DNA of 64,000 nucleotides. Source: Rikenellaceae bacterium. Lineage in GTDB: Bacteria > Bacteroidota > Bacteroidia > Bacteroidales > Rikenellaceae. The translations under genes were made by a program, and so were the position numbers. The stretch spans positions 62,001 through 126,000 of the forward strand of contig SUZM01000004.1 in the NCBI GenBank assembly GCA_015059965.1. Direction: 5' to 3'. Under the pieces are notes generated by a model. That model had not been told where the DNA came from and searched no databases. It was given only the letters and a program-made list of their open reading frames with translations. Below, piece by piece: positions 43,459 to 51,340 of this stretch (position 1 is the first letter of the stretch; every line of letters starts with the position of its first letter).

Positions 43459-44933
43459 AAACCATTCATAAACTTGTACTGAAGTCCTACCTCGGGCCCC
43501 TGGTGATGACCTTCTTCATCATCATGTTCATCCTGCTGATGAACATCTTGTGGCGTTTTATCGACGAGCTGGTCGGCAAGGGCCTCAGTATGGGAATCAT
43601 CCTCGAGCTGCTGGGCTACGCCCTGATCACCATGTTGCCGCTGGGCCTGCCGTTGGTGATGCTTCTGGCGGCCATCATGACCATGGGTAACCTGGGTGAG
43701 AACTATGAGTTGCTGGCCATGAAGTCGGCCGGCATGTCGCTCCCGAAGATCATGAAACCCCTAATCGTGGCGGTGAGCATCATGGCCGTGGGCAGCTTCT
43801 TTCTGGCCAACAACCTGGTGCCCTACTCCTATCGCCAGATGTATAGCCTGCGCTATGATATCCGCCAGCAGAAGCAGACCCTGGAGTTCCAGGACGGCCT
43901 CTTCTTCAACGGCATCGACGATATGTCGATCCGCGTGGGACACCAGGACCCCGAGACGGGCCTGCTGACCGATGTGCTGATCTACGACAACCGCTCCACG
44001 GATGGCAACATGACCACCACGATGGCCGACTCGGGATATATCCGCCTCTCGGACGACAAGAAATTCCTGCGTGTGACGCTCTACAACGGTGAGACCTACG
44101 ACCAGTCGCGCAACTCGCAACGCTGGTATGCGCAGAGCTCCCTGAGCCGCCATATCTTCGACGTGCAGAAGCTGAATATCCCCATGGAGGGCTTCGATAT
44201 GGCACGCACCGATGCCGAGCTCTACAACAATGAGCAGACGAAGAACATCGCTGAGCTCGAGACGGTGATCGGTGAGCTCGAAGAGGAGGTGAACACCTCG
44301 ACCACCCGCTCCTACGAGCCTCTGCTCAAGGAGCATATCTTTACGAAGGATAACACGGTCTTGCCCCTGCCCGACAGCCTGATGTACGATAAAACGGGTT
44401 TCCGTGCCGTGGAGGCTATGGATTCGATCGCTCTGCTGGATACCCGCGCTGCCGAAGAGGTGTGGGATCGGGCCCGCACGGCGGCCAAGAGTTCGCGCGG
44501 CATGTTCAACTTCGATGAGAGCTCGGCCAAGGAGTCGCTCAACCAGCTCTATCGCAGTAAGGTGGAGTGGCACCGCAAGATCTCGCTTCCGATCTCGATC
44601 ATGATCTTCTTCCTGATCGGTGCTCCGCTGGGTGCCATCATCCGCAAGGGTGGCCTCGGTATGCCGATTGTGATCTCCATCATCTTCTTCGTGATCTACT
44701 ACATCATCTCCCTCTCGGGCGAGAAGATGGCCAAGGAGGGTACCTGGGAGGCGGTCTATGGCATGTGGCTCTCGGCCTTCATCCTCGCTCCCATCGCCCT
44801 CTACCTTACCTACCAGGCCACCAACGACTCGGGACTTCTGGATCTGGATTGGTACATCGGCAAGTGGAAGGCCTTCAAGGAGCGCCGTAAAGAGCGGCGT
44901 GAGGCCAAACGCGCGGCCAAATCGAATGGATAA
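43455..44933 (+). CDS. LptF/LptG-type (YjgP/YjgQ) permease
   Basis: Inner-membrane permease of the LptBFG machine that extracts LPS. The 492-residue protein has the family plan: three N-terminal membrane segments (about 15-37, 55-75, 98-118), a periplasmic beta-jellyroll with a long insertion (about 120-375), then three more segments and a basic tail. LIGAPLGAIIRKGGLGMP is a family hallmark. Start is TTG with AGGAG just upstream, overlapping the permease stop (TTGA); no in-frame ATG would keep the first membrane segment. LptF versus LptG cannot be told here. Confidence 0.9.
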   Translation: MKTIHKLVLKSYLGPLVMTFFIIMFILLMNILWRFIDELVGKGLSMGIILELLGYALITMLPLGLPLVMLLAAIMTMGNLGENYELLAMKSAGMSLPKIMKPLIVAVSIMAVGSFFLANNLVPYSYRQMYSLRYDIRQQKQTLEFQDGLFFNGIDDMSIRVGHQDPETGLLTDVLIYDNRSTDGNMTTTMADSGYIRLSDDKKFLRVTLYNGETYDQSRNSQRWYAQSSLSRHIFDVQKLNIPMEGFDMARTDAELYNNEQTKNIAELETVIGELEEEVNTSTTRSYEPLLKEHIFTKDNTVLPLPDSLMYDKTGFRAVEAMDSIALLDTRAAEEVWDRARTAAKSSRGMFNFDESSAKESLNQLYRSKVEWHRKISLPISIMIFFLIGAPLGAIIRKGGLGMPIVISIIFFVIYYIISLSGEKMAKEGTWEAVYGMWLSAFILAPIALYLTYQATNDSGLLDLDWYIGKWKAFKERRKERREAKRAAKSNG

Positions 44934-44947
44934 AGCATAGGAACAAT

Positions 44948-45919
44948 ATGAACCCCAAGGAATTGCGCATCGTCTTTATGGGTACGCCCGAATTTGCCGT
45001 GCCCTCACTTCGAGCCCTCGTCGAGGGCGGATATAATGTCGTGGCCGTGGTGACCACGCCCGACAAACCGGCCGGTCGCGGTCGCAAGCTCCATGAGAGC
45101 GAGGTGAAGATCGCCGCCCGCGAGTTGGGCCTTCCGATCCTGCAACCCGAGAAACTGCGCGATGAGGCCTTTGTGGAGGCGTTGCGCGCCCTTCGGCCCG
45201 ACCTGGGGATTGTGATCGCCTTCCGCATGCTCCCCGAGGTGGTGTGGGCCATGCCCCGTCTGGGCACCTTCAACCTCCACGCCTCGCTGCTGCCCGAATA
45301 TCGCGGTGCTGCCCCCATCAACTGGGCCATCATCAATGGCGACAAGGAGACCGGCGTGACGACCTTCCTGCTGAACCATGAGATCGACAAGGGGGCCATT
45401 CTGGGGCAGTTGCGCCTGCCCATCGGCGAGCGCGACACCATCGGTACGATGTACGAAAAACTGATGACGGCCGGCACGGGACTGGTCCTCGAGACGGTGG
45501 ACCGCTTGGCCGCGGGGGAGGTTACCCCCATCGAGCAGGCCCATATCGACGAGCAGATGTTGCGCCCGGCACCCAAGATCTTCAAGGAGGATTGCCGTAT
45601 CGACTGGAGTCGGGGCGGAGAGCAGATCGTCAATTTCGTGCGCGGCCTCTCGCCCTATCCCGCTGCCTGGACACCTATTTATAAAGAGGGTGCTGAGGAG
45701 AGCTCGGCCAAGATCCTCTTCGCGACTTTTGAGCCCGCCGCCCATGGCGTTGCCTGCGGCACGGTTCGCAGCGACGGCCGCACCTTCCTGAAGGTGGCCT
45801 GCGCCGATGGCTGGGTCTGCATCGAGGAGATTCAGATGGCCGGCAAACGCGCCATGCCCGTCAAAGAGCTCCTCTTGGGACTAAGAGACGTAGGGCTTTA
45901 TACAATGAGTAATGAGTAA
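44948..45919 (+). CDS. fmt: Methionyl-tRNA formyltransferase
   Basis: Formylates initiator Met-tRNA using 10-formyl-THF. Hallmarks: FMGTPEFAVPSL (10-21), TTPDKPAGRGRK, and the catalytic region FNLHASLLPEYRGAAPINWA (about 109-128) with the C-terminal OB domain after residue 210. Length 323 residues is normal. The last five codons (TMSNE) and the stop lie inside a heptamer repeat array, so the exact C-terminus depends on the repeat. It follows the LptF/G gene by 14 bases. Confidence 0.95.
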   Translation: MNPKELRIVFMGTPEFAVPSLRALVEGGYNVVAVVTTPDKPAGRGRKLHESEVKIAARELGLPILQPEKLRDEAFVEALRALRPDLGIVIAFRMLPEVVWAMPRLGTFNLHASLLPEYRGAAPINWAIINGDKETGVTTFLLNHEIDKGAILGQLRLPIGERDTIGTMYEKLMTAGTGLVLETVDRLAAGEVTPIEQAHIDEQMLRPAPKIFKEDCRIDWSRGGEQIVNFVRGLSPYPAAWTPIYKEGAEESSAKILFATFEPAAHGVACGTVRSDGRTFLKVACADGWVCIEEIQMAGKRAMPVKELLLGLRDVGLYTMSNE

Positions 45920-45964
45920 TGAGCAATGAGCAATGAGTAATGAGTAATGAGTAATGAGCAATTA
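45903..45964. repeat. Heptamer array (AATGAGT/AATGAGC), about 9 units, overlapping the end of fmt
   Basis: Tandem 7-base units on the + strand, starting within the fmt coding sequence and supplying its final codons and TAA. Confidence 0.92.
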
Positions 45965-45972
45965 ACTAGAAG

Positions 45973-46008
45973 TGTTTCGCCCGAAGCGAAACATTTTTAG
46001 TTTTTTTA
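45973..46008 (+). terminator. Terminator of fmt
   Basis: Eight-base inverted repeat TGTTTCGC (45973-45980) with GCGAAACA (45986-45993) followed by TTTTTAGTTTTTTT. Confidence 0.9.
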
Positions 46009-46035
46009 GAAGTTATAGCGAACCTATGATGAGTT

Positions 46036-46068
46036 CTAAAACGAAAAGGGAGATGCTACATCTCCCTT
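46036..46068 (-). terminator. Terminator of queG
   Basis: Ten-base inverted repeat AAGGGAGATG (46046-46055) with CATCTCCCTT (46059-46068), 3-base loop. On the - strand it is followed by TTCGTTTTAG. Confidence 0.82.
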
Positions 46069-46073
46069 ATAAT

Positions 46074-46107
46074 CAATTACTCATTGCTCATTATTCATTG
46101 CTCATTG
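46074..46107. repeat. Heptamer array (- strand AATGAGC type) overlapping the end of queG
   Basis: Four to five units read on the - strand as AATGAGC, AATGAAT, AATGAGC, AATGAGT. They encode the last residues (NEQ) and stop of queG. Opposite orientation to the array at the end of fmt, 110 bases away. Confidence 0.85.
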
Positions 46108-47024
46108 AACTTAAGTTCAATGAGCTTTGCGTTCTCTTTCAGGCGATCCAAGCCGGCTCGGGTAAGCGGGGTCTGACCGAAGAGCCGAGAAAACTCCTTG
46201 TGCGTAAGTTGCTGCCACCTTTTGCAGTCGAACTCCGAGGGGTCGAATATGGGCTGAAAGTCGGGGTGTGAGGCCAGGGGGGTGTGGCGGTTGTGGGGGC
46301 AGCAGCTCTGGCAGGCATCGCACCCGAAGAGGCGGCCGTGCAGGTCGCCCTGCGCCTCCTCGCCCAGCTCAATGGTCCGGCGGGCCAGACACAGACGGGC
46401 ATCAATGGTGCGATCCTCGCCGATAGCCCCCACGGGGCACGCCTCGATGCAGGCGCGGCAGCTGCCGCAGTGCTCCTCCTGAAAGGGGGTGTCGTAGTGG
46501 TCGCAGGGCTCTGTGAGGAGCAACTCGCCGAGCAGGAAGAAGCTCCCGAGGGAGGGGGAGATGATCAGCGACTGCCGACCCTGCCAGCCGATCCCCGCCT
46601 CGATGGCGAGTTGCTTCTCGGCCAAGGGGGCCGAATCGGTGAAGGCGCGCCCCTGCAGGGTGGGGGAGTCCTGCCTCAGGGCTTCGAAGACCTCGTGAAG
46701 CATTCGTTTGATTGTGATGTGGTAATCCGTGCAGAGGGCGTAGGAGGCAATCTGCGGTGTGCCCTTCGGTGTGCTGCCGAGCCAGTGGCGGTTTTTGTAG
46801 CCCACAGCCCCCACCACCAGGCTTTGGCACCCCTCGACCAGCCGAGCGGGGTCGAAGCGCTTGTCAATGTTGCGCTCTAAGTAGCCCAGCGAGGCGTGAT
46901 CCCCCCTTTCGAGCCACTTGCGAAAGTGCTCCTCGGCCTCGGCGAGGCGGTGCGGGGCGACGATTCCCACCCGGTCGAAGCCTGCCCGAAGCATCAGTCC
47001 TTTTATCCTTTCTGCGTTTAACAT
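46095..47024 (-). CDS. queG: Epoxyqueuosine reductase
   Basis: Last step of queuosine synthesis: reduces epoxyqueuosine in tRNA using cobalamin and two [4Fe-4S] clusters. Cluster ligands are CGSCRACIEACPVG and CDACQSCCPHN. The cobalamin/catalytic region FTDSAPLAEKQLAIEAGIGW is present. The 309-residue length is normal and no HEAT extension is present. The final residues are encoded by a heptamer array. It is divergent from the acyl-CoA synthetase gene. Confidence 0.95.
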   Translation of the reverse strand: MLNAERIKGLMLRAGFDRVGIVAPHRLAEAEEHFRKWLERGDHASLGYLERNIDKRFDPARLVEGCQSLVVGAVGYKNRHWLGSTPKGTPQIASYALCTDYHITIKRMLHEVFEALRQDSPTLQGRAFTDSAPLAEKQLAIEAGIGWQGRQSLIISPSLGSFFLLGELLLTEPCDHYDTPFQEEHCGSCRACIEACPVGAIGEDRTIDARLCLARRTIELGEEAQGDLHGRLFGCDACQSCCPHNRHTPLASHPDFQPIFDPSEFDCKRWQQLTHKEFSRLFGQTPLTRAGLDRLKENAKLIELKFNEQ

Positions 47025-47037
47025 AGCTAATTTTGCT

Positions 47038-47045
47038 CAAAAGTA
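47038..47045 (-). promoter_or_regulatory. -7 box of queG
   Basis: TACTTTTG on the - strand, 13 bases before the ATG. No clear upstream TTTG; weak. Confidence 0.4.
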
Positions 47046-47051
47046 GTATTT

Positions 47052-47075
47052 TTTGCGGAATTTTTCGTACATTTG
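47052..47075 (+). promoter_or_regulatory. Candidate promoter of the acyl-CoA synthetase gene
   Basis: TACATTTG at 47068-47075 with TTTG at 47052-47055 exactly 12 bases upstream. The ATG is 71 bases downstream. Confidence 0.58.
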
Positions 47076-47146
47076 TGCCGAATTTGCGCATGAACGGGGT
47101 ACTTTTATCAATAAAAGTCCGTTTGAGCGCCGTAGAATTGAAGAAA

Positions 47147-48841
47147 ATGAAAAGTTCTAAGACTCTTTATGAGCTTCTGCACAACAGTGTGGAGCAGTTC
47201 CCCTCGCGCGTGGCCTTTCACATGCTCGATGGCGAGGAGGTAACCTACCGCGAGGTGGGCGAGCGTGTTCAGCAGGTGCAGGAACTCCTCATTGGTGCCG
47301 GCCTGAAACCCGGAGACAAGGTGGCTTTGTTGAGTAGCAGCATGCCCAACTGGGGTGTCTGCTATCTGGCTGTAACCTCGGCCGGTATGGTCATTGTTCC
47401 CATCCTGCCCGACTTCACGGGCGAGGAGCTCGACATGATCCTCAAGCATGCCGAGGTGAAGGCTCTGCTCACCTCCGACAAACTCTTTACCAAACTCTCG
47501 AAGGAGACGGTCGATGCCATGAACATCGTGATCCGTACCAAGAGCCTCAAGCCTCTGGTGCAGCGCGTCAAGGAGCAGGGTGAGATCGCCACCCCCTCCC
47601 CCGAGGATCTGGCCGCCATCATCTACACTTCGGGTACGACCTCGACCCCCAAAGGGGTGATGCTCTCGCATAAGGCCATCTGCGCCCAGGTTGATATCGA
47701 CTTCGAGCTCTTCCCGATCAATGAGGAGGATGTCTTCCTCTCGGTGTTGCCCCTTTCGCACACCTACGAGTGTTCGATCGGTCTGCTCTACGCCTACGCC
47801 TGTGGCTCGAAGGTGGTCTACCTGGATCGTCCCCCCACGGCAGCCGTGCTGATGCCGGCCCTGAAGAAGGTGCGCCCCACACTGCTGCTGATCGTTCCGC
47901 TGGTTATCGAGAAGATCTTCCGCTCGCAGGTGCAGGCCAAGTTCAACGCCAACCCGATCCTGCGCAACCTCTATAAGGTGGGCTTTGTGCGCCGCTACCT
48001 CCACCGTGTGGCCGGCAAGAAGCTCAACAAGGTCTTCGGCGACCGCATCCGCTTCCTGGGCATTGGCGGCGCGAAGCTCGACATCACGACCGAGCGCTTC
48101 CTCAAGGAGGGTCGGGTGAACTACGCCATCGGCTACGGCCTGACGGAGACGGCTCCTTTGTTGGCCGGCGCCATCCCCTCGAAGGTGCGCATCGGCTCGA
48201 CGGGCCCCGCAGCTCCCCAGGTCGAGTTGCGAATCATCAACAAAGATCCCAACACGGGGTTGGGTGAGCTGGTGGCCAAGTCGCCGAGTGTGATGATGGG
48301 TTACTACAAGAACCCCGAGGCCACGGCCGAGGTCTTCACCGAGGACGGCTGGTTCCGCACGGGTGACCTCGCAGAGTTCGATAAGGACAACTTTGTCTAC
48401 ATTCGCGGCCGTCTGAAGAATATGATCGTGGGCCCGAGTGGCGAGAATATCTACCCCGAGGATATTGAGACCGTGCTGAACTCCCACGTCTTTGTCGCCG
48501 ACTCGGTGGTTACCGAGAAGGAGGGACACCTGGTGGCTCTGGTACACTTCAACACCGAGGCCCTGGAGGCCAAGTTCGAGGAGTGGAAGGCCGGCTGGGA
48601 CTCGAAGAAGGGCGAGTGGAAGGCCGAGTGGGATATCAAGTGCAAGGCCTTCGATGAGAAGAAGCAGGAGCTGATGAAGGAGATCATGGAGTATGTGAAC
48701 TCGAAGGTGAACCGCTTCTCGCGCATCTCGGAGGTGGTGGAGGAGAAGGAGGATTTCGTGCGCACTCCGACCAAGAAGATCCGCCGCTTCCTCTACACGA
48801 AGCAGGGCAAGAATACCCAGGTGGTTGCCGAGCACAAGTAG
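47147..48841 (+). CDS. Long-chain fatty acid--CoA ligase (AMP-binding)
   Basis: Activates fatty acids via an acyl-adenylate. ANL-superfamily signatures: YTSGTTSTPKGVMLSH (P-loop-like), GYGLTETAPL, the hinge region GWFRTGDLAEFDKDNFVYIRGR split over motif blocks, and a late catalytic Lys region RTPTKKIRRF. ATG at 47147 (MKSSKTLYELLHNSVEQFPS) gives 564 residues and fits homologues; the frame is open further upstream across the promoter. An unusual Trp/Lys/Glu-rich stretch near residues 480-510 (FEEWKAGWDSKKGEWKAEWD) lies in the C-terminal domain. Confidence 0.9.
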   Translation: MKSSKTLYELLHNSVEQFPSRVAFHMLDGEEVTYREVGERVQQVQELLIGAGLKPGDKVALLSSSMPNWGVCYLAVTSAGMVIVPILPDFTGEELDMILKHAEVKALLTSDKLFTKLSKETVDAMNIVIRTKSLKPLVQRVKEQGEIATPSPEDLAAIIYTSGTTSTPKGVMLSHKAICAQVDIDFELFPINEEDVFLSVLPLSHTYECSIGLLYAYACGSKVVYLDRPPTAAVLMPALKKVRPTLLLIVPLVIEKIFRSQVQAKFNANPILRNLYKVGFVRRYLHRVAGKKLNKVFGDRIRFLGIGGAKLDITTERFLKEGRVNYAIGYGLTETAPLLAGAIPSKVRIGSTGPAAPQVELRIINKDPNTGLGELVAKSPSVMMGYYKNPEATAEVFTEDGWFRTGDLAEFDKDNFVYIRGRLKNMIVGPSGENIYPEDIETVLNSHVFVADSVVTEKEGHLVALVHFNTEALEAKFEEWKAGWDSKKGEWKAEWDIKCKAFDEKKQELMKEIMEYVNSKVNRFSRISEVVEEKEDFVRTPTKKIRRFLYTKQGKNTQVVAEHK

Positions 48842-48861
48842 CCCCTTCCTATCCAGAGATT

Positions 48862-48908
48862 AAGAAGAGAGTATCCGACTTCAATTTGAAGTCGGATACT
48901 CTCTTCTT
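48862..48908. terminator. Bidirectional terminator (23-base arms)
   Basis: Almost perfect 47-base palindrome (48862-48884 with 48886-48908) between convergent genes. The arms end in AAGAAGAGAG, giving CTCTCTTCTTCTTG after the stem on one strand and TCTTCTTAATC on the other. Confidence 0.85.
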
Positions 48909-48948
48909 CTTGTCGCCTCGGGGGCGGGGAATCCTGTGCTCAGGCCCC

Positions 48949-49443
48949 TTATTCGTAGAGCTCGAGGTATTCGTAGGTGTTGCCGACCATGGAGAGGTAG
49001 CGCTCGAACTCCTGGCGGGAAATGACCACCGTGGCGCGGCAATCGTTGGGGTGGAAACTCAGGTACTCCTCCTTTTCGAGGTTCTTGTCCAAAAAGAGGT
49101 GGACGTGGTGCTCTGCATCGTTGATCAGCCCAAAGGGCGACACCGAACCGGGCTGCAACCCTAAATAGCGCTCCATGCGCTGCTCGGAGGCGAAGGAGAG
49201 CTTGCCCTGGTGGAGGCGGTGCTCCAGGTCGTGGATGGCAAGCGACTGATCGCAGTCGAAGCAGACCAGATAGTGGCGGTTGCCCTTGTGGTTGCGGAAG
49301 AAGAGGTTTTTGCAGTGCTTTGAGCCATCTTGGCGCCAATGCTGCTTTGCCTCCTCGATGGTAGGCGATGCCGGGTGCTCATACCACTCATATTGAAATC
49401 CGTGCTCATCGAGCCACTTCAAAACTTTCTCTATTCGCTCCAT
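48949..49443 (-). CDS. YbaK/ProX-type aminoacyl-tRNA deacylase
   Basis: A 164-residue YbaK/EbsC-fold protein resembling free-standing ProXp-ala, which clears Ala-tRNA-Pro. Typical blocks: EHPASPTIEEAKQHW, KNLFFRNHKGNRHYLVCFD, SFASEQRMERYLGLQPGSVSP split over two motifs, and FGLINDAEHHVHLFLDKNL. The catalytic Lys is in CKNLFF. It is tightly spaced (30 bases) after rlmI, so it probably ends that - strand unit. Ala versus Cys editing cannot be settled from sequence. Confidence 0.88.
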   Translation of the reverse strand: MERIEKVLKWLDEHGFQYEWYEHPASPTIEEAKQHWRQDGSKHCKNLFFRNHKGNRHYLVCFDCDQSLAIHDLEHRLHQGKLSFASEQRMERYLGLQPGSVSPFGLINDAEHHVHLFLDKNLEKEEYLSFHPNDCRATVVISRQEFERYLSMVGNTYEYLELYE

Positions 49444-49473
49444 TGTTTTAATTAGGAATTTCTACCTATTCAT

Positions 49474-50667
49474 TTACTCCACATACAGCACCAACCCCTT
49501 CAGGTATTCGCCCTCGGGGTGGTAGATGTTGATGGGGTGGTCGGCCGGTTGGGTCAGCTGGTGGAGGATGCGCACCTTACGGCCGGCGATGGCGGCTGCC
49601 GAGAAGACCGTGGTGCGGAAGAGCTCCTTCGAGACGGCCTGCGAGCAGGAGAAGGTGAAGAGGATACCTCCGGGCTTGATCTGCTTCAGGGCGCGGGCAT
49701 TCAGGCGCTTGTAGCCCTGCATGGCGTTGCCCAGGACCTTGTGGTGCTTGGCAAAGGCGGGCGGATCGAGGATGATCAGGTCGTATTTAGGCCCGATATC
49801 CTTCAGATACTCCACCGCATCGGCAGCCAGAGCCGTGTGGCGCACCTCGGGACCGAAATTAAGTTTCATATTCTCGTTGGCAAGCTGCACGGCACGCTCC
49901 GAGGCATCGACCGAGACCACCTCGTCGGCCCCTCCGGCCATGGCGTATACCGAGAACCCGCCCGTGTAGCAGAAGGTGTTCAGCACGGTGCGGCCCTTGG
50001 CGTAGTGGCTCACCAGCTCGCGGTTGCGGCGTTGGTCGATGAAGAAGCCCGTCTTTTGCCCCTCTTCCCAATTGACACGGAATTTGTGGCCGTTCTCGAG
50101 TACGGTCTGCGTGGCGGCTGCGGCATGGCCGTAGAGATAGCCGTCCACGGCATTGAGCCCCGCCTTATAAGGGACGGTCTGCGAACTCTTGTCGTAGATG
50201 GACGTGATGCGGTCGCCATATACCGAGCGGATGGCGCGGGCGATCTCCATGCGTGCGCGATACATGCCCACCGAGTGGCACTGCACGACAGCTGTCGAGG
50301 CGTAGATATCGACCACCAAACCCGGCAGAGCATCTCCCTCGCCGTGAATCAGGCGGTAGCAGGTGGTTGCGGGGTTCTCGGTCAGTCCCTGCAGGCGGCG
50401 CACATCGTAGGCCGTGGCCACGCGCTCCTGCCACCACGCTTCGTCGATGGCCTCATCGCTGAAGGTGAGTACCCGCACGGCGATCGAGCCGATCTGGTAG
50501 TGGCCGCGGGCGATGAACTCCCCCTGCTTGGTGTAGACATCCACCAGATCGCCCTCCCGGGGCTCCTCCTCGGCTTTGATGTACTCCACGGCTCCCGAGA
50601 AGATCCACGGGTGGCGGCGCAGGAGCGACTCCTCCTTGCCGCGTTTGAGAAATACTTGTGCGGTCAT
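49474..50667 (-). CDS. rlmI: 23S rRNA (cytosine)-C5 methyltransferase, RlmI-like
   Basis: SAM-dependent rRNA methyltransferase, 397 residues. N-terminal PUA domain (about 1-80; RHPWIFSGAVE, GDLVDVYTKQGEFIARGHY), a central EEHEE-type region, then the Rossmann core with NTFCYTGGFSVYAM (motif I) and ILDPPAF (motif IV), and SCSQAV near the end. It overlaps the exonuclease stop by 4 bases (ATGA), implying coupling. Confidence 0.9.
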   Translation of the reverse strand: MTAQVFLKRGKEESLLRRHPWIFSGAVEYIKAEEEPREGDLVDVYTKQGEFIARGHYQIGSIAVRVLTFSDEAIDEAWWQERVATAYDVRRLQGLTENPATTCYRLIHGEGDALPGLVVDIYASTAVVQCHSVGMYRARMEIARAIRSVYGDRITSIYDKSSQTVPYKAGLNAVDGYLYGHAAAATQTVLENGHKFRVNWEEGQKTGFFIDQRRNRELVSHYAKGRTVLNTFCYTGGFSVYAMAGGADEVVSVDASERAVQLANENMKLNFGPEVRHTALAADAVEYLKDIGPKYDLIILDPPAFAKHHKVLGNAMQGYKRLNARALKQIKPGGILFTFSCSQAVSKELFRTTVFSAAAIAGRKVRILHQLTQPADHPINIYHPEGEYLKGLVLYVE

Positions 50668-51278
50668 GCTTTTCGCTTTTTGTCGGATTTGGGTGTTTGG
50701 TTCAGTTTGTCGTAGATGCAGCCGCAGATCCAGGCATCGGTGGCGGCATACATCTGTTGCTGGGGGGTCAGGCTTGTGGCCTCCCAGTTGCTCAGCCGTT
50801 GAGCCTTCGAGATGCGCATGCCGAGCACCAGGGCAGACATCTTGCGCAGGCTCTTCTCCTCAATGCCCCACTCTTCGACGATCTTTTGCAGATCGACGAA
50901 CCCCGCCTCGCGGAAGTGGCGCAACTCCTTCAGGGCGCTCAGGTCGCCATGAACGGCCGCCCCGACCTTCTTTATCTGAGGATTCTCCAGCAGGTGCAGG
51001 ATCGCCTTGTCGAGCGGAATGTGGCAGAGGCGGAAGAGGAAGCAGCGCTTCGGAGTGGAGAGTTGCAGCAGCGCTACGCGGTAGTGTACGCCGGCCTTGA
51101 AGGAGGGGCGAGTCTCGGTGTCGAAGCCGATCACGGCCTCGCGGGCGAGCTCTTCGCAGGCTGCCCGAATCTCTTCGTCCCTCTCTACGACCACAATCTC
51201 TCCCGGGAATTGTGCCGCGGGCAGTTGGGCGGTCTCGTCGTTCGATATCGTGGATTGAAATGCGTGAGTCATCTCCAT
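50664..51278 (-). CDS. DEDDy 3'-5' exonuclease (RNase D/WRN-type)
   Basis: A 204-residue single-domain 3'-5' exonuclease. The acidic residues are visible: VIGFDTETRPSF (Exo I, DxE), AAVHGDLSAL (Exo II) and YAATDAWICGCIY (Exo III, Y...D). It has no HRDC domain, unlike RNase D. ATG at 51278 is chosen because the promoter box TACCTTTG lies just upstream; the longer frame runs back into recQ. It follows recQ by 62 bases. Confidence 0.88.
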   Translation of the reverse strand: MEMTHAFQSTISNDETAQLPAAQFPGEIVVVERDEEIRAACEELAREAVIGFDTETRPSFKAGVHYRVALLQLSTPKRCFLFRLCHIPLDKAILHLLENPQIKKVGAAVHGDLSALKELRHFREAGFVDLQKIVEEWGIEEKSLRKMSALVLGMRISKAQRLSNWEATSLTPQQQMYAATDAWICGCIYDKLNQTPKSDKKRKA

Positions 51279-51295
51279 CTTATGCGTTTGATTCG

Positions 51296-51303
51296 CAAAG
51301 GTA
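51296..51303 (-). promoter_or_regulatory. -7 box of the exonuclease-rlmI-ybaK unit
   Basis: TACCTTTG on the - strand, 17 bases before the ATG. No clear TTTG at the expected distance. Confidence 0.55.
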
Positions 51304-51340
51304 ATAAAAACTATCGGGTTTTTCTCTTTTTTGGCTCCGA

